NCBI GenBank assembly: GCA_022559845.1
Contig: CM040128.1
Location: 175,576,413-175,640,412, forward strand
From: Amorphophallus konjac
Taxonomy: Eukaryota; Streptophyta; Magnoliopsida; Alismatales; Araceae
Length of the DNA stretch: 64,000 bases
Direction of reading: 5' to 3'
Shown in pieces: positions 42,230-51,787 of the stretch (the first letter of the stretch is position 1; each line of letters opens with the position of its first letter). The notes under the pieces are model-generated. The model did no database searches. It saw only the letters and a list, made by a program, of their open reading frames with translations, and was not told the origin of the DNA. The position numbers and the translations under genes are program-made.

Positions 42230-44362
42230 TGTTGAACCCCCCCCCCTTGAGTGAATGCTCATATTTGTTAGATTTTGATGATTACCAAACACTATATGAG
42301 TCTAGAATAATTGTTGGGTGAATAAATTGTACAAACTCATTTTGGACTACTTTAGTATTTGATTACTCTTTCTCCCTTGATCAAGATTTACTAATGCAGT
42401 CGAAGGATGAATTTTGGAGGATCAAGAACATCCCTTTTTGAGTAAGTCTTTTGAGTTGAAAATGTCAAGATTAAATCCAACTCTGATTTTGGTATTTCTG
42501 CAGAACTCAAGAATGAGGCTCAAATCCTAACAAAAATTTTGAAGACGCTTGGTGAGATCAAAACAAGTCTCATTTCCCTCTTTATATTGACTTTCCATGA
42601 TAGATTTCATTCCCACGACCCCAAGGGTCGATTTGATATAGCTTTGTTCTTAAAAATAAATCATTCATGTCATAATAATAATTCATGTGGATGGGTCGAC
42701 CCCAAAGGTCGACCCCATGACTCTTTCTAGCAGTTAGTTTAATTTTTGTTAAGCAAATGAAAAAGGGTCGACCCCTGACTCCTTCCGAGACATTGGGTTT
42801 TTCAATTTTTAGTTGTTGATCAAAGGGTCAACCCAAAGGGTCGACCCCTATATCCCAAAGGATTTTTGTGACGACCCCCAGGTGAAGCCAAGATACCGGG
42901 AAATCGAAACAACGGGAAACGACACTCTGGGCATAGGCGATCCATCATTCAGCTGCTAGGGAAACCAAGCAGTCAAGGAGGAAACTGCTATGCACACAGA
43001 GAAAAGAATGCTGGCGGTCAGGGGCAGGGCCACGAGGCGACTGTAGCGGTCAAGGACGAACCACTAGACTTAGTCAACTCCAGTTGACCTGCCCAACGAA
43101 CCACCAAGCGGTCGATGATAGACACGCTACACGGACTAGGCGATCTAAAACTCAACTCAGCACCCACAAAAGTGATCCAAAACTCTCCGAAAAGGACCCA
43201 AAAGACCTAATAAAGATCCGATAAGAATCCAGGGTATTACAATTTTTGTGGGTTGTCTTCCAAGTTTTGGCCACGAGGGTCGACCACTGTTAGTTTTAAT
43301 TTCTTGAGTTTTCTGTTTTGAGCTCGGATGTCACGAGGGTCGACCCAAAGGGTCGACCCCTTCAAGAACATGCCTCATAAAAAGTTTCGGCAGTTTTTTT
43401 AAGGCCACGAGGGTCGACCCCTTTCAGTTATCCGCCATCAAACCCTTTTCGACTCCGTACGAGTGTTACTTTTTCTCCCACCTTTTGCCCTAAAAGTGTT
43501 GGATCCGAGGCTCCCATCATCCTACACGTGTCCCCTAGCCTTGGGGGTATAAAACCCATGATTGGGGCGACCCAAATGAATAATCGAAGGAAATATTTTC
43601 ATATCTTTTTCAGCCTTGTGTGCTTGCAGGAGAAGAAACACGGGAGAGGGGTTCTTGAGCGCGATCCCTGCGGATTTCAATGCAGATCTGATGCAGCTTG
43701 AGCAAGGAACAAAGGTCTTCATCCTTAGATGAAGTTGAGCAAGGAGAACCTCGAGCCAAGCATCAACCTCCAAGCCTCATTTTGAAGGATCCGGCTACAT
43801 CCTCCGACTTCATCCAAAAGAATGAAGAACCGTCATTTGCTTCTTGTCCAAAGGGGGATCTCTAGCGTCCTTACAGTCGATATTATCTACATCTTGTTCT
43901 TACTCTTCCAGATCTAAGGGCTTATCGTATATCTGATTTTTTATTAGACATATACTCTGTGTGTGTGTGCGTCTGTAGGTTGCAGCGCACGTGTGTGTGT
44001 GGCTGTGCGCATCACAGTGTGTGTGTGTGTGTGGGTTTTCACTTCATAGTGGAAGCAATCCTCACTCTGTGAGGGGTGGACGTAGGGGGCACTGTTGTGA
44101 ACCCGAACCACCTAAAATCCTCGTGTTCCTTGTGGTTTGCTTCTACGCTTTTACTCATGTGGTCTTCTTGTCGAGAGGAGAGATTTGCATATATTTCACT
44201 TCGATATTTTCATTGTTCGAGTGATCATATCATTGGGTAAGAAGAGCTGTGATTTGGTTCTCTCCTTCTTTCTTATTCGTGCATACTCTAGTGACTCGTT
44301 ACAATTTTTATTGCCAATCAATTCACCCCTCCCCTCTTGATTGCCATCTATCGGGGACAACA
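42230..44362 (+). mobile_element. C2 3' LTR
   Basis: 2,133 bp. It matches the 5' LTR with scattered substitutions. TATAAAA at 43548-43554, hairpin CCTCAC-TCT-GTGAGG before the motif GTGAGGGGTGGACGTAGG (44069-44086), and C-rich tail near 44325. The length difference from the 5' LTR (about 1.5 kb) is explained by a deletion inside the shared Gypsy solo LTR. Palindrome arms differ from the 5' LTR at five places. Confidence 0.92.
42867..43241 (-). mobile_element. Internally deleted copy of the Gypsy solo LTR in C2 3' LTR
   Basis: 375 bp with the same ends (TGTGACGACCCCC...GGTATTACA), the same flanking ATTTT (42862-42866 and 43242-43246) and the same site in the Copia LTR as 28087-29978. About 1.5 kb is missing; the junction is near 43148, where CGATCTAA runs into AACTCAACTCAGC. 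The deletion occurred after the two LTRs became separate. Confidence 0.93.
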
Positions 44363-44537
44363 GCATGTATCTCTTGCCAATGAACAGGCTTGATGAGCAT
44401 AGATGGACCGGCCCATGGGGAAGGGGTGTGATAGTGGACTCCCTTGATAGAGTGGAGTAGGTATGGTGGGTCAAGAGGTTCACTAGGGAAGGGGTCGAAG
44501 GGATCAAAGAATGTGTGACCCCTCGAGATGGGTTCTC

Positions 44538-45791
44538 TCATGACACGGTCCCATGTTTGGAATTCTTGAAGGTGTAGATGCTCACCTTCATTTGTGATGG
44601 TCGATGGGACATGGGTCCATGTGGAAGACAAGGTTCCTCCCTTGGCACAAGTGGAAAGGAGTTAAACTCGTCAGGAATGGGGAGGAACAAAAGAACCTCA
44701 CTGGTGATATGACCTGCGGTGCACACAGAGGTAATAGAACCCAAGGATGGGTAGATGAAACCAATGCACCTGGGATGTGGGTCGGGCCTAATAGCCAACA
44801 TGCTGGTCAGCTCCATTTGCCAACCTAATCCCTCAAGCAGATCGTCCATGGTGTCCACGAAGTAAGAGGATTGGAAGGTGGTGCGAAAAGAAGTAGTGGA
44901 CACTACCTGTAATGTTGGCTCTATTGAAGGGTAGCAAGGGATCGTGACATCCGGAAATAAACTTGTCCTTAACCAACTCACTAGAGGTTCCCCGTTGATT
45001 AACTCACCTTTTAGAAGCACGGGTGGATCCGTATGAAGTTTGAAGGGTGAAGCTTGGGGTAAAACATCTCCCTCGAGTGGGGAGAGGACGTCTTCTATGA
45101 TGGTGGGAGGACCTGGGGACTCCGTAGATGGCGTCGGGTTGGGACTATCGGCTACGACCTCCTTAGGCTCGGGCAGGAGTCCGTCAATATGAGCGCACAT
45201 CCTATCCACCCGATCCGAAAAGATTTTCAAGAGTTCAGCAAAGGTGGGGCTTGGAGTAGGGGCATCGTAGTGGATTCGCTCATAATTGCTCGGCCTAGTC
45301 GTGGACCTAGGCTCTTCTATATGCGGGACTCTTTGCCTCCGACTATGATCTACTTGGTTGGAGGTGACTGGGTGGGGTTGGTTGGAGGTGACTGGGTGGG
45401 GCAGGTAGATTCTTCTAAGCTCACCCTTCATTTGGCACCATGACTCGATGGGCCTTTGCCTCCTAATGTCCCTCAAGCATTCAATGCTTTCCCACTTCTC
45501 GGCAGCTTTATGAAAAGGCCTCTCTTTGGAAAAACTGACTTCCATGGCACCGGACATAGAGTAACACTCAAAATATTTGTCCATGGTGGCTTCCCAATGT
45601 AGGTAGTCACTCGGAACTTTGGAGCCATAAAAGTCCGAGGCTTCGGGCCTACGGAAGAGGAGGGGTTGGTTTCCAAGCCCTTGGGTACTACGCCACCATT
45701 CATATGGCCTGGGCATCTGGGAATCCATGGGACACTGGGGAAAACTTACAAGGTGGACATGCAGACACAAAGATTGGCATGCACGGACCAA
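44538..45791 (-). CDS. G2 gag with long unassigned C-terminal region
   Basis: 417 residues open on the minus strand. Residues 45-125 are a retrotransposon gag core: GSKVPSDYLHWEATMDKYFE, KAAEKWESIECLRDIRRQ and QMKGELRRIYLPHPV. Beyond about 200, a Pro/Ser-rich linker leads to 200 residues without gag, zinc-knuckle or protease signature (for example LKGELINGEPLVSWLRTSLF and SYFVDTMDDLLEGLGWQ). No CCHC box is seen. A 15-residue piece is repeated in tandem near the gag core (HPVTSNQ twice). The frame ends 175 bp before the C2 insertion site. An intact gag without pol is the pattern of non-autonomous elements. The long tail might be captured sequence; I do not recognise it. Confidence 0.75.
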   Translation of the reverse strand: MVRACQSLCLHVHLVSFPQCPMDSQMPRPYEWWRSTQGLGNQPLLFRRPEASDFYGSKVPSDYLHWEATMDKYFECYSMSGAMEVSFSKERPFHKAAEKWESIECLRDIRRQRPIESWCQMKGELRRIYLPHPVTSNQPHPVTSNQVDHSRRQRVPHIEEPRSTTRPSNYERIHYDAPTPSPTFAELLKIFSDRVDRMCAHIDGLLPEPKEVVADSPNPTPSTESPGPPTIIEDVLSPLEGDVLPQASPFKLHTDPPVLLKGELINGEPLVSWLRTSLFPDVTIPCYPSIEPTLQVVSTTSFRTTFQSSYFVDTMDDLLEGLGWQMELTSMLAIRPDPHPRCIGFIYPSLGSITSVCTAGHITSEVLLFLPIPDEFNSFPLVPREEPCLPHGPMSHRPSQMKVSIYTFKNSKHGTVS

Positions 45792-46054
45792 AGTGAAATG
45801 ATGAACCTAGACTTAACCAATATCCAATACGTGGCGGAGATACGATCCGAAGATCGAACTCACGCAAGTGTGCTACCTTCCCAATAGGCGTAACCTATCA
45901 TTCCAGGAACACCTTTTGATATACCGGGTATCTAAATGAAATGCACACCTAGGACAAGACTTTCCTAGACTCAAACCGTGATGTGATAGACTACCCTAGA
46001 CTCAACCTGTACGCTGATGACTACCCTAGACTCAACCGTGCTCTGATACCAATT
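45792..46054 (-). other. G2 leader with primer site and three tandem repeats
   Basis: On the minus strand the primer site TGGTATCAGAGC (complement of 46040-46051) follows the LTR after three bases. It is the head of a threefold repeat of about 32 bp whose plus-strand core is CTAGACTCAACC (about 45969, 46006 and 46027). Only the copy next to the LTR keeps the full primer sequence; the others have decayed GCTGAT/GTGATA versions. Confidence 0.75.
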
Positions 46055-48063
46055 TGATGCGGGACGAAATGAGACTCGGAACCAATTTGATGTGAATCTG
46101 GGACTCTAGGCGATGACGCGAAAAATTGGACGCCATGACCAGCGACAACGCGAACACTCGGCACCAAAGAGCTCCATAAGAGGAGAATGTGTCCTCAACA
46201 AGAAATGCAACCTAATGATCATCCCATGCAAGGGAAACGTGCGGATCTGCACGGTTGAGAAACTAGCAGTGAGTCAAGAGTATTCGGCTCTTTTCACGTG
46301 CTCGGGTCGAGTCACGGGACGGGTCACACTCGCTCTCTCACAGCGGTGATATTATTTGAACGGGCTAGAATCCCTAACTCATGCAAGCACAGCGTTCAAA
46401 CATATACTAAATAAGCAAGCGACAAAGAGAGGAGCAAAAACGTACCTCCACGCTCCGGGCGTGGGGAAGACAATCCTGGCCAAGAACCGTAACTCCCGGT
46501 ATAGTAAATATTAATAATTACATAAGTAAATTTTATGGCCCACTCCACGTAGACAGGTAAAGGGCTACAACAACAAACTAGGAGCACCGATCTTGGGTTG
46601 ACGGGCGGCAAGCCGGAGGGGCTCTCGGGTGGAGACGGGTTGCCGATTCGGATTTGTTCGGTTCTGTCCGACTGGACAGCAAGCACGTTCGACACATGGG
46701 ACGGCGGCTTTTGGTCATCTTCTGGCAATGGCCGTTGGCTGGAACATTGGTGGAAGGTTCCTCTTTGATCCTGGAGGTCGGCGGCGGCTGAATCGGAGCC
46801 GGCGTATTTTTAGAGGAATTAATCGGGGGCTGCTTCTGCTGGCCTGTCTCGGGACAGATCTGCGCGCTCCGACGAAAATATTATCTATGCCAAGATCCGG
46901 CGTCGGATCGGGATGAAAATAGTGATGTTATGAAGTAGACGCAGAGAGCTACAACATATATGTATTTCAGATCCATCCAACAATAGGATTGGAAATGAAA
47001 AAATTTGTGGCATTGTCACTTTTTGGGCTCGGATTATAGAACAGTCAGGATAGACAAGGATCTGCCTGAAAATAAATTTTGACCGAAGGGGAAATGGTGG
47101 ATATGGATCTTGCAAATTTTATGGGTGAAAGAAAGGGATGTGTGGAACGTGCACAAATTGTTTGGTAATTTTATGATACGGTTAAGGGGGTGGGAAAAAT
47201 AGAAGAACATGGTACTATCCCGCAGATCTACAAACAGGCAGATTGCGCAAGTGGAAAGAAATCACTAGGAGGTGGGGAAAACAATGGCGGATTGACACGA
47301 AATTTAAACTGGAGATTGCTAACAAGAAGGGTAATGATATATCAAATTTTGAAGATCATCAGATAAACGGATTTTGAGAACCAACCTTTGCTTTGAGCTT
47401 CTGTCCAAGATCTTGGAATCTTGGACAACAGAGTAAAGATCGGGTTGTGGCGGCACGATGGCGGCTCGGATGGTGGCGGTGGCTGAAAGTCACACCCAGC
47501 AGAGGTGATAAACCTTGGAATCACACCAAGGGCAAGGCTTCACACCTTGGAATCAAGCAACCATAACAGCTGCAAGGGGAGGAGAGAGGGGCGCCCATGG
47601 CCTTCTTTGGAGAAATTTAGATTTTTCTTCATAAATTCCCATGAAATTAATGAAATACAAGAGTTTTATAACCCTAGCTAAATGACCTATACTAACCTCA
47701 GATCTAGGGTTAGGGAGGGGTAATTAGGGGATAGAAGATTCTTCTCCCATGTGATCAAATTAAGACAACAATAAAAAAAACTCTAAAGGGGGGGGCGCCC
47801 TCTTCATGGTCAAGAAGGGAAATTTGAATTTTCCACTTGGTCCAAGTCCACCATGGACGATGGACCAGCCCCTATGGGCCCTAGAAGCTAGGTGGCCCAA
47901 TGAGAGAGAGGGTGGGAGATCCGCTGGGCCTAAGTGCCCTTTTTACAAAGAAACCCATTAATTTAGCCCAATTAACCCATTGGCTTATAATTGCCTTACA
48001 ATTGAACCCAAATGACTCAATGCAATAAAAAAAAGTTAGATGCCTTGCTCCGATGTCCCATCA
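46055..48063 (-). mobile_element. G2 5' LTR
   Basis: 2,009 bp, TGATGCGGG...GTCCCATCA on the plus strand. TATAAAA is the complement of 47664-47670. It is the single-unit form of the LTR, without the tandem duplication of the other copy. Flank TTCTA (48064-48068) then returns to H1 RT coding sequence. Confidence 0.9.
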
Positions 48064-48068
48064 TTCTA

Positions 48069-48480
48069 TTTTGGAGAAATATTCTACTCCAAAAATCTGA
48101 TCAAATAGCTCGTCAATACGTGGCAACGGATATTTGTTCTTGATAGTGAGTTGATTTAGTCGTCGGTAATCGATGCATAACCTGAGAGATCCATCCTTCT
48201 TCCTGACGAATAGAACATGCGCACCCCAAGGAGATGTGCTAGGTCGAATAAAGCCCTTGTCTAGCAATTCCTGAAGTTGCTTCTTCAATTCTTTGAGTTC
48301 CGTGGGGGACATCCTGTAAGGAGCTATTGAAACAGGTGCTGTCCCAGGAATGAGCTCGATGGAGAAGTTTGATTCCCTCTCGGGCGGTAAACCGGGTAAA
48401 TCAGATGGAAAGATATCGGGGAATTCGTTGACATTGGGGATATCCTCGAGGATAATTTCTTTAGACTCAGTGGTGATCAC
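48069..48480 (-). pseudogene. H1 reverse transcriptase, N-terminal part
   Basis: Minus-strand frame with [59 protein letters not shown] and [20 protein letters not shown], the classical N-terminal half of Ty3/Gypsy RT, ending YFSKIE at the G2 insertion point. It continues at 24306. Frame open over this stretch; frameshifts lie upstream, between it and protease. Confidence 0.92.
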
Positions 48481-48992
48481 GGAAGTAAGGAAAGCTTCAC
48501 AACCTTGCGAGATGAGTTTGCAAGGGTGAAGAGAAGAAATAATAGCAGGGTGTTTTCTATATTTGACTCAAAGGAAAGAAAATCTTGGAAGATCCGATTT
48601 TCAGAAGGAGATCCTTCTATTGCGACAATTAATATAGGCATAGTGATCAACAAGTCAATCTACGCCTAGAATGGCATCATAACCTTTCATGTCAATGCAT
48701 ACTAAGTTAGCGGGAAGATTATGACCCTCTATTGTTACCTCACTATTTGGGTAGTGGGTAGTAAGTTTAGTTCCAGGACCTAAGGGTGTTGTAATCGCTA
48801 GGTACGAAGGTAGGGGAACAGATGAAACAGGCAAAGTTTTTGCAAAAGTAGTAGGTATAAAGGAGTGAGAAGCACCAGTATCAAATAGTACAAAAGTGGG
48901 ATGGGAATAAATTTGAATGGTACCTTCCATCAACCCATCATCTTTGGGTGCTTCTTCATCATCCAGAATGGCATTAAGACGAGCATGCCGCT
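48481..48992 (-). pseudogene. H1 aspartic protease and linker
   Basis: The protease frame (about 48992-48655) carries the active site FVLFDTGASHSFIPTTF with Asp-Thr-Gly intact, then LVCIDMKGYDAILGVD, where a stop replaces the usual continuation. The linker 48654-48481 is decayed but still shows KSDLPRFSFL and [15 protein letters not shown] sequence before RT. On its right side the gene is cut by the Copia solo LTR at 48993. Confidence 0.85.
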
Positions 48993-50588
48993 TGTTGTGC
49001 ACCTGTGGTCATTGGAGTCATTTGATATTCATGGTTTTGATAATGGCTGAACACTATAAGTCATTGATGCTTTCCACTCTCATATGACTGAAATACTTGA
49101 TGTTCTTTCATGACAGATAAGCTAAGGAATGGAGTGGAGATGGCAAAAGTGAAAGCTCAATGATTGCGCCCTCGCACGCGGATCGACCTTGCGGGGGTCA
49201 AGGGGGCAGCGCCCCTTGCGGGGGTTTCCGGGGGCGGAGCCCCCGGAACAAAATTTTGATTATAGGAGCGATATACCTTTAATCTGTTAACTTCAAGAGT
49301 CAAAAGACTCAGTAGAAGTCCTCAAGATTCTTCCAAGTTTGATGCCACAGACGTGAATAAGCTGCTAAAGGGGTTAACGGACTGAACCGGGGAAACCCGG
49401 GATTTCCCCAGCCAGCGGTCGATCGCTGGCCCAGGGGCTATCGACCGGAATTTCTAGCAGCTCACTGTCTGTAGGATTCTCAGTGGCGGTCGACCGCCAG
49501 TCCAGGGCGGTCGACCAAAAATTCCAGAACCAAAATTTCTACAGGGTTTTCTCGGAACGGTCGACCGCCACCTACCTCCGGTCGACCGCCAGCCCCGAGC
49601 CAACAAATGTTGACTTCGGTTTTCTCTCCGAGTGAAGCCATTCTCCATGGATTTCTTTAACCCTAAAGTCACCCAATCACCCACAAAACGTGGATCTGGT
49701 CTGGAGGATGTCCAAGGACCATCCAAAGAGATATAAAACCAACACAAGAGGGTTAGAAACCCTAGTTGATCAATTTGAATCAAAGATAGATCAAGGGAGG
49801 CTAAAGAGGAGGTTGGAAGAAGAGGTACTGTAGCTGTGAACAATACTCCATGCAGAAGTTCTTCATCCATTCCAAGGTGATTCAAGCTTAGATCTGAAGC
49901 AAGCAACCTCCAAGGAAGCTAGAAGCAATCAAGGTTCTCAAAGGTGATTAAAGCTACATCCATGGTCTTCTTCATCAACTCAAAGGGATCCAAAGAAGCT
50001 CATTTCACAAAGAAGAAGAAGCCATTGTTGCTGAATCAAGAAGATAGCTTTGTGAAGAAGAAAGAAGCCTATGTTGGTGGTCTACATTGTGTGAAGAAAA
50101 GAAGACTCAAGCTCCAGCAATCTCAGACAACATCTTTTCTCTTTGAGCATATTCTATATCTTGTTTGAGTGTTTTCATATCATGTTCTTTTTCCATTTTA
50201 TTCAAACATTTGAAACTGAGAATCATCCCTACCGGTGGTTAGTAGGAAGGTAATCGGAGGTCTTTCCGATCTGCGGTTCAGTGCGTTGCGCTAGTGGAGC
50301 CTCACCGGGTTTGGTGAGGGGTGGACGTAGGACTGGGGATTCAGTCCGAACCACCTTAAAATCTTTTATGTTGTGGTTTGATTATGCGATTGATGTGTTT
50401 TAGATGCATCCTTAGGTTCAATCTCCATATTGCGTAATCATCTTGCTAAGTAAATCATTTTATCCTTTGCTAAGCTAGTTATATTCTACTGCAATTCTCT
50501 TTATCTAGCTTTAAAGAGGGGTGTCCTGCAAAAAGAGGGGGAGATCTATTCACCCCTCCCCTCTAGATCCGCTATCCACTACTCAACA
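48993..50588 (+). mobile_element. Copia solo LTR, TSD CCGCT
   Basis: 1,596 bp, TGTTGTGCACC...CTACTCAACA, flanked by CCGCT (48988-48992 and 50589-50593). H1 gag-pol reads on across the site. It contains two very stable G/C hairpins (49200-49246), a GGTCGACC cluster (49418-49592), TATAAAA (49732-49738), leader hairpins CCTAC/GTAGG (50228-50246) and ATCGGA/TCCGAT (50253-50270), the stem CCTCACC/GGTGAGG (50300-50319), the motif GTGAGGGGTGGACGTAGG (50314-50331) and a C-rich tail. No genes; open frames in it are chance. Confidence 0.9.
49200..49246 (+). repeat. Pair of G/C-rich hairpins in Copia solo LTR
   Basis: The first hairpin pairs AAGGGG with CCCCTT around GGCAGCG (49200-49217). The second is CCGGGGGC-GGA-GCCCCCGG (49228-49246), eight perfect base pairs with a three-base loop. 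They lie in U3, about 490 bp before the TATA box, in DNA otherwise much poorer in G/C. Confidence 0.8.
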
Positions 50589-50593
50589 CCGCT

Positions 50594-50870
50594 TACGTCC
50601 ACCGTTAGAAGGTTGTCCTTTCATGAGAGGGCAATCCGGCATCCGATGCTCCCGGCTTCCACAACGTAAGCACGCCCCTAGGCATTTCCAGCATTCCTCG
50701 ACTGAGTGACCGAACTTTTCACAGAATGAGCAAGCCGTTGCAACTTTCTTTTCCTCCTCCTTCACCTTCTTATTTTTGCCATTCTTGCTGCCATTCTCGT
50801 TACGGGACCTTTTCTTGTTATCATGGGTTGTGTAAGACCCTGTGATGCTAAATTTCTCTTCCTTTCGTCC
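50594..50870 (-). pseudogene. H1 gag zinc knuckles
   Basis: Minus-strand sequence with two CCHC boxes, CSFCEKFGHSVEEC and CLRCGSREHRMPDC (both CX2CX4HX4C), preceded by a Lys/Glu-rich basic region and followed by LMKGQPSNGGRKR, where the Copia solo LTR cuts in. The nucleocapsid part binds RNA. It joins the protease at 48992 when the insertion is removed. Confidence 0.85.
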
Positions 50871-51560
50871 TCACTTGTCAAACCTACAGCTTGACATCTC
50901 ACTTATGTCTTTGAATTTTTTGACCTTCTCCATGGTCCTTTCACATAAATGCACCCGTTGGACCATCTTCGCATATGTACGGATATTTTGGGGTCCACGT
51001 TGAGTGATAAAGATGGGCCTTAATCCGTCCATGAATCGGTTAGCTTTTAAGAGATCCGTGCTAACCAAATGAGAACCATATGGTGCCAGCCGAGAGAATT
51101 GAAGTTCATGTTCTGCCACGGACATCATGCCCTGGCGAAGAGAGGTGAATTCTGCACCCTTTCTCTCTTTAACGTGCTCGGAGAAGTACTTTGCACGGAA
51201 TACTGTAAGAAATTCCTCCCAAGTAAGTTGATCATTTTGAGGTTGTGCCTTCCACCAAGTACGGGCGTCTTTGTTCAGTTGGAATGTGGCGAGACAGACC
51301 TTCTCTTGGTCGGTGCATTGCATGACATCGAATATTCTGTTCATCTCATCGATCCAATTCTCCGCCTCGTCGGGGTTAGAAGATCCAGAGAATCGTTAAG
51401 GATTCATACTCCAGAAATTTTCGTGTAGATTACCCACGCCAGCCCGTGCGCCAGCTTGGGCCACCGTTTACAGGGCCTAGATAAGACCCACAACTGTTTG
51501 TTGCATCGCTTCCCAATTTGCACGATTAGCGGCACGTTCAGCGACACGTTCAGCGGCCAT
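50871..51560 (-). pseudogene. H1 gag
   Basis: Capsid protein of the Tekay-like element. Start ATG is probably 51560 (AAERVAERAANRANWEAMQQ), about 200 bp after the primer site. Two stops follow within 40 residues and another near 51400; from 51344 the frame is open: MNRIFDVMQCTDQEKVCLAT, DARTWWKAQPQNDQLTWEEF, FRAKYFSEHVKERKGAEF and ERTMEKVKKFKDISEMSSCR, a retrotransposon gag domain with its TWW and YF boxes. The zinc knuckles follow in 50870-50594. Confidence 0.88.
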
Positions 51561-51768
51561 TGCAAGAGTAAAGTGCCTGAAAAAAATAAACAATTAGTTA
51601 TTTCTTGGGATTTTACCTAAGGATTAAATTCTAAATAACTATCTCATCCCGGGCTCTACCCGATCTCTCTTGGGTTCATAAATTTCTTTCCTAGTTCAAA
51701 GGCGTGGGTCCTTAATCCTTGGACTTAGCCTATGACATGACATTTTCCTAGGACTTACTTATGCCTAG

Positions 51769-51780
51769 GCTCTGATACCA
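51769..51780 (-). other. H1 primer binding site (initiator Met-tRNA)
   Basis: GCTCTGATACCA on the plus strand, i.e. TGGTATCAGAGC on the element strand, lies a few bases inside the 5' LTR (51788). 51561-51768 is the untranslated leader; no other feature is seen there. Confidence 0.92.
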
Positions 51781-51787
51781 CTTTAAC

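Larger units (their letters stand above)
27472..44362 (+). mobile_element. C2: Sirevirus-like Copia element, 16.9 kb with nested insertions
   Basis: LTRs are 27472-31123 and 42230-44362, both TGTTGAACC...GGGGACAACA. Flanks are GTATG and GCATG, a 5-bp duplication with one change. Order is 5' LTR, primer site, gag with coiled coil and two CCHC boxes, protease, integrase (split by a LINE), RT, RNase H, an extra ORF (40451-41647), polypurine tract, 3' LTR. The coiled-coil gag, post-pol ORF and palindromes are Sirevirus traits. Gag and pol carry frameshifts and stops. It lies within G2, so it is younger than G2. Confidence 0.92.
24307..48063 (-). mobile_element. G2: non-autonomous chromodomain Gypsy nested in H1 RT
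   Basis: LTRs are 24307-26602 (3') and 46055-48063 (5'). The primer site GCTCTGATACCA (46040-46051) is read on the minus strand. The target duplication is GTCTA (24302-24306) against TTCTA (48064-48068), one difference, and H1 RT reads through the site. Without C2 it is about 6.9 kb. Between the LTRs only gag (45791-44538) and a C-terminal integrase/chromodomain piece (27110-26661) can be recognised; protease, RT, RNase H and integrase core are missing. It would need pol proteins from a relative. Confidence 0.85.

Noticed and set aside
44538..45791. G2 gag as an ordinary plant gene
   Set aside because: It has a retrotransposon gag core, lies just inside a 5' LTR with primer site on the same strand, and is bounded by LTRs.
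49944..50168. Plus-strand 74-codon frame, Lys-rich
   Set aside because: It lies in the leader of a Copia solo LTR whose purine-rich DNA gives Lys/Glu codons; there is no other support.
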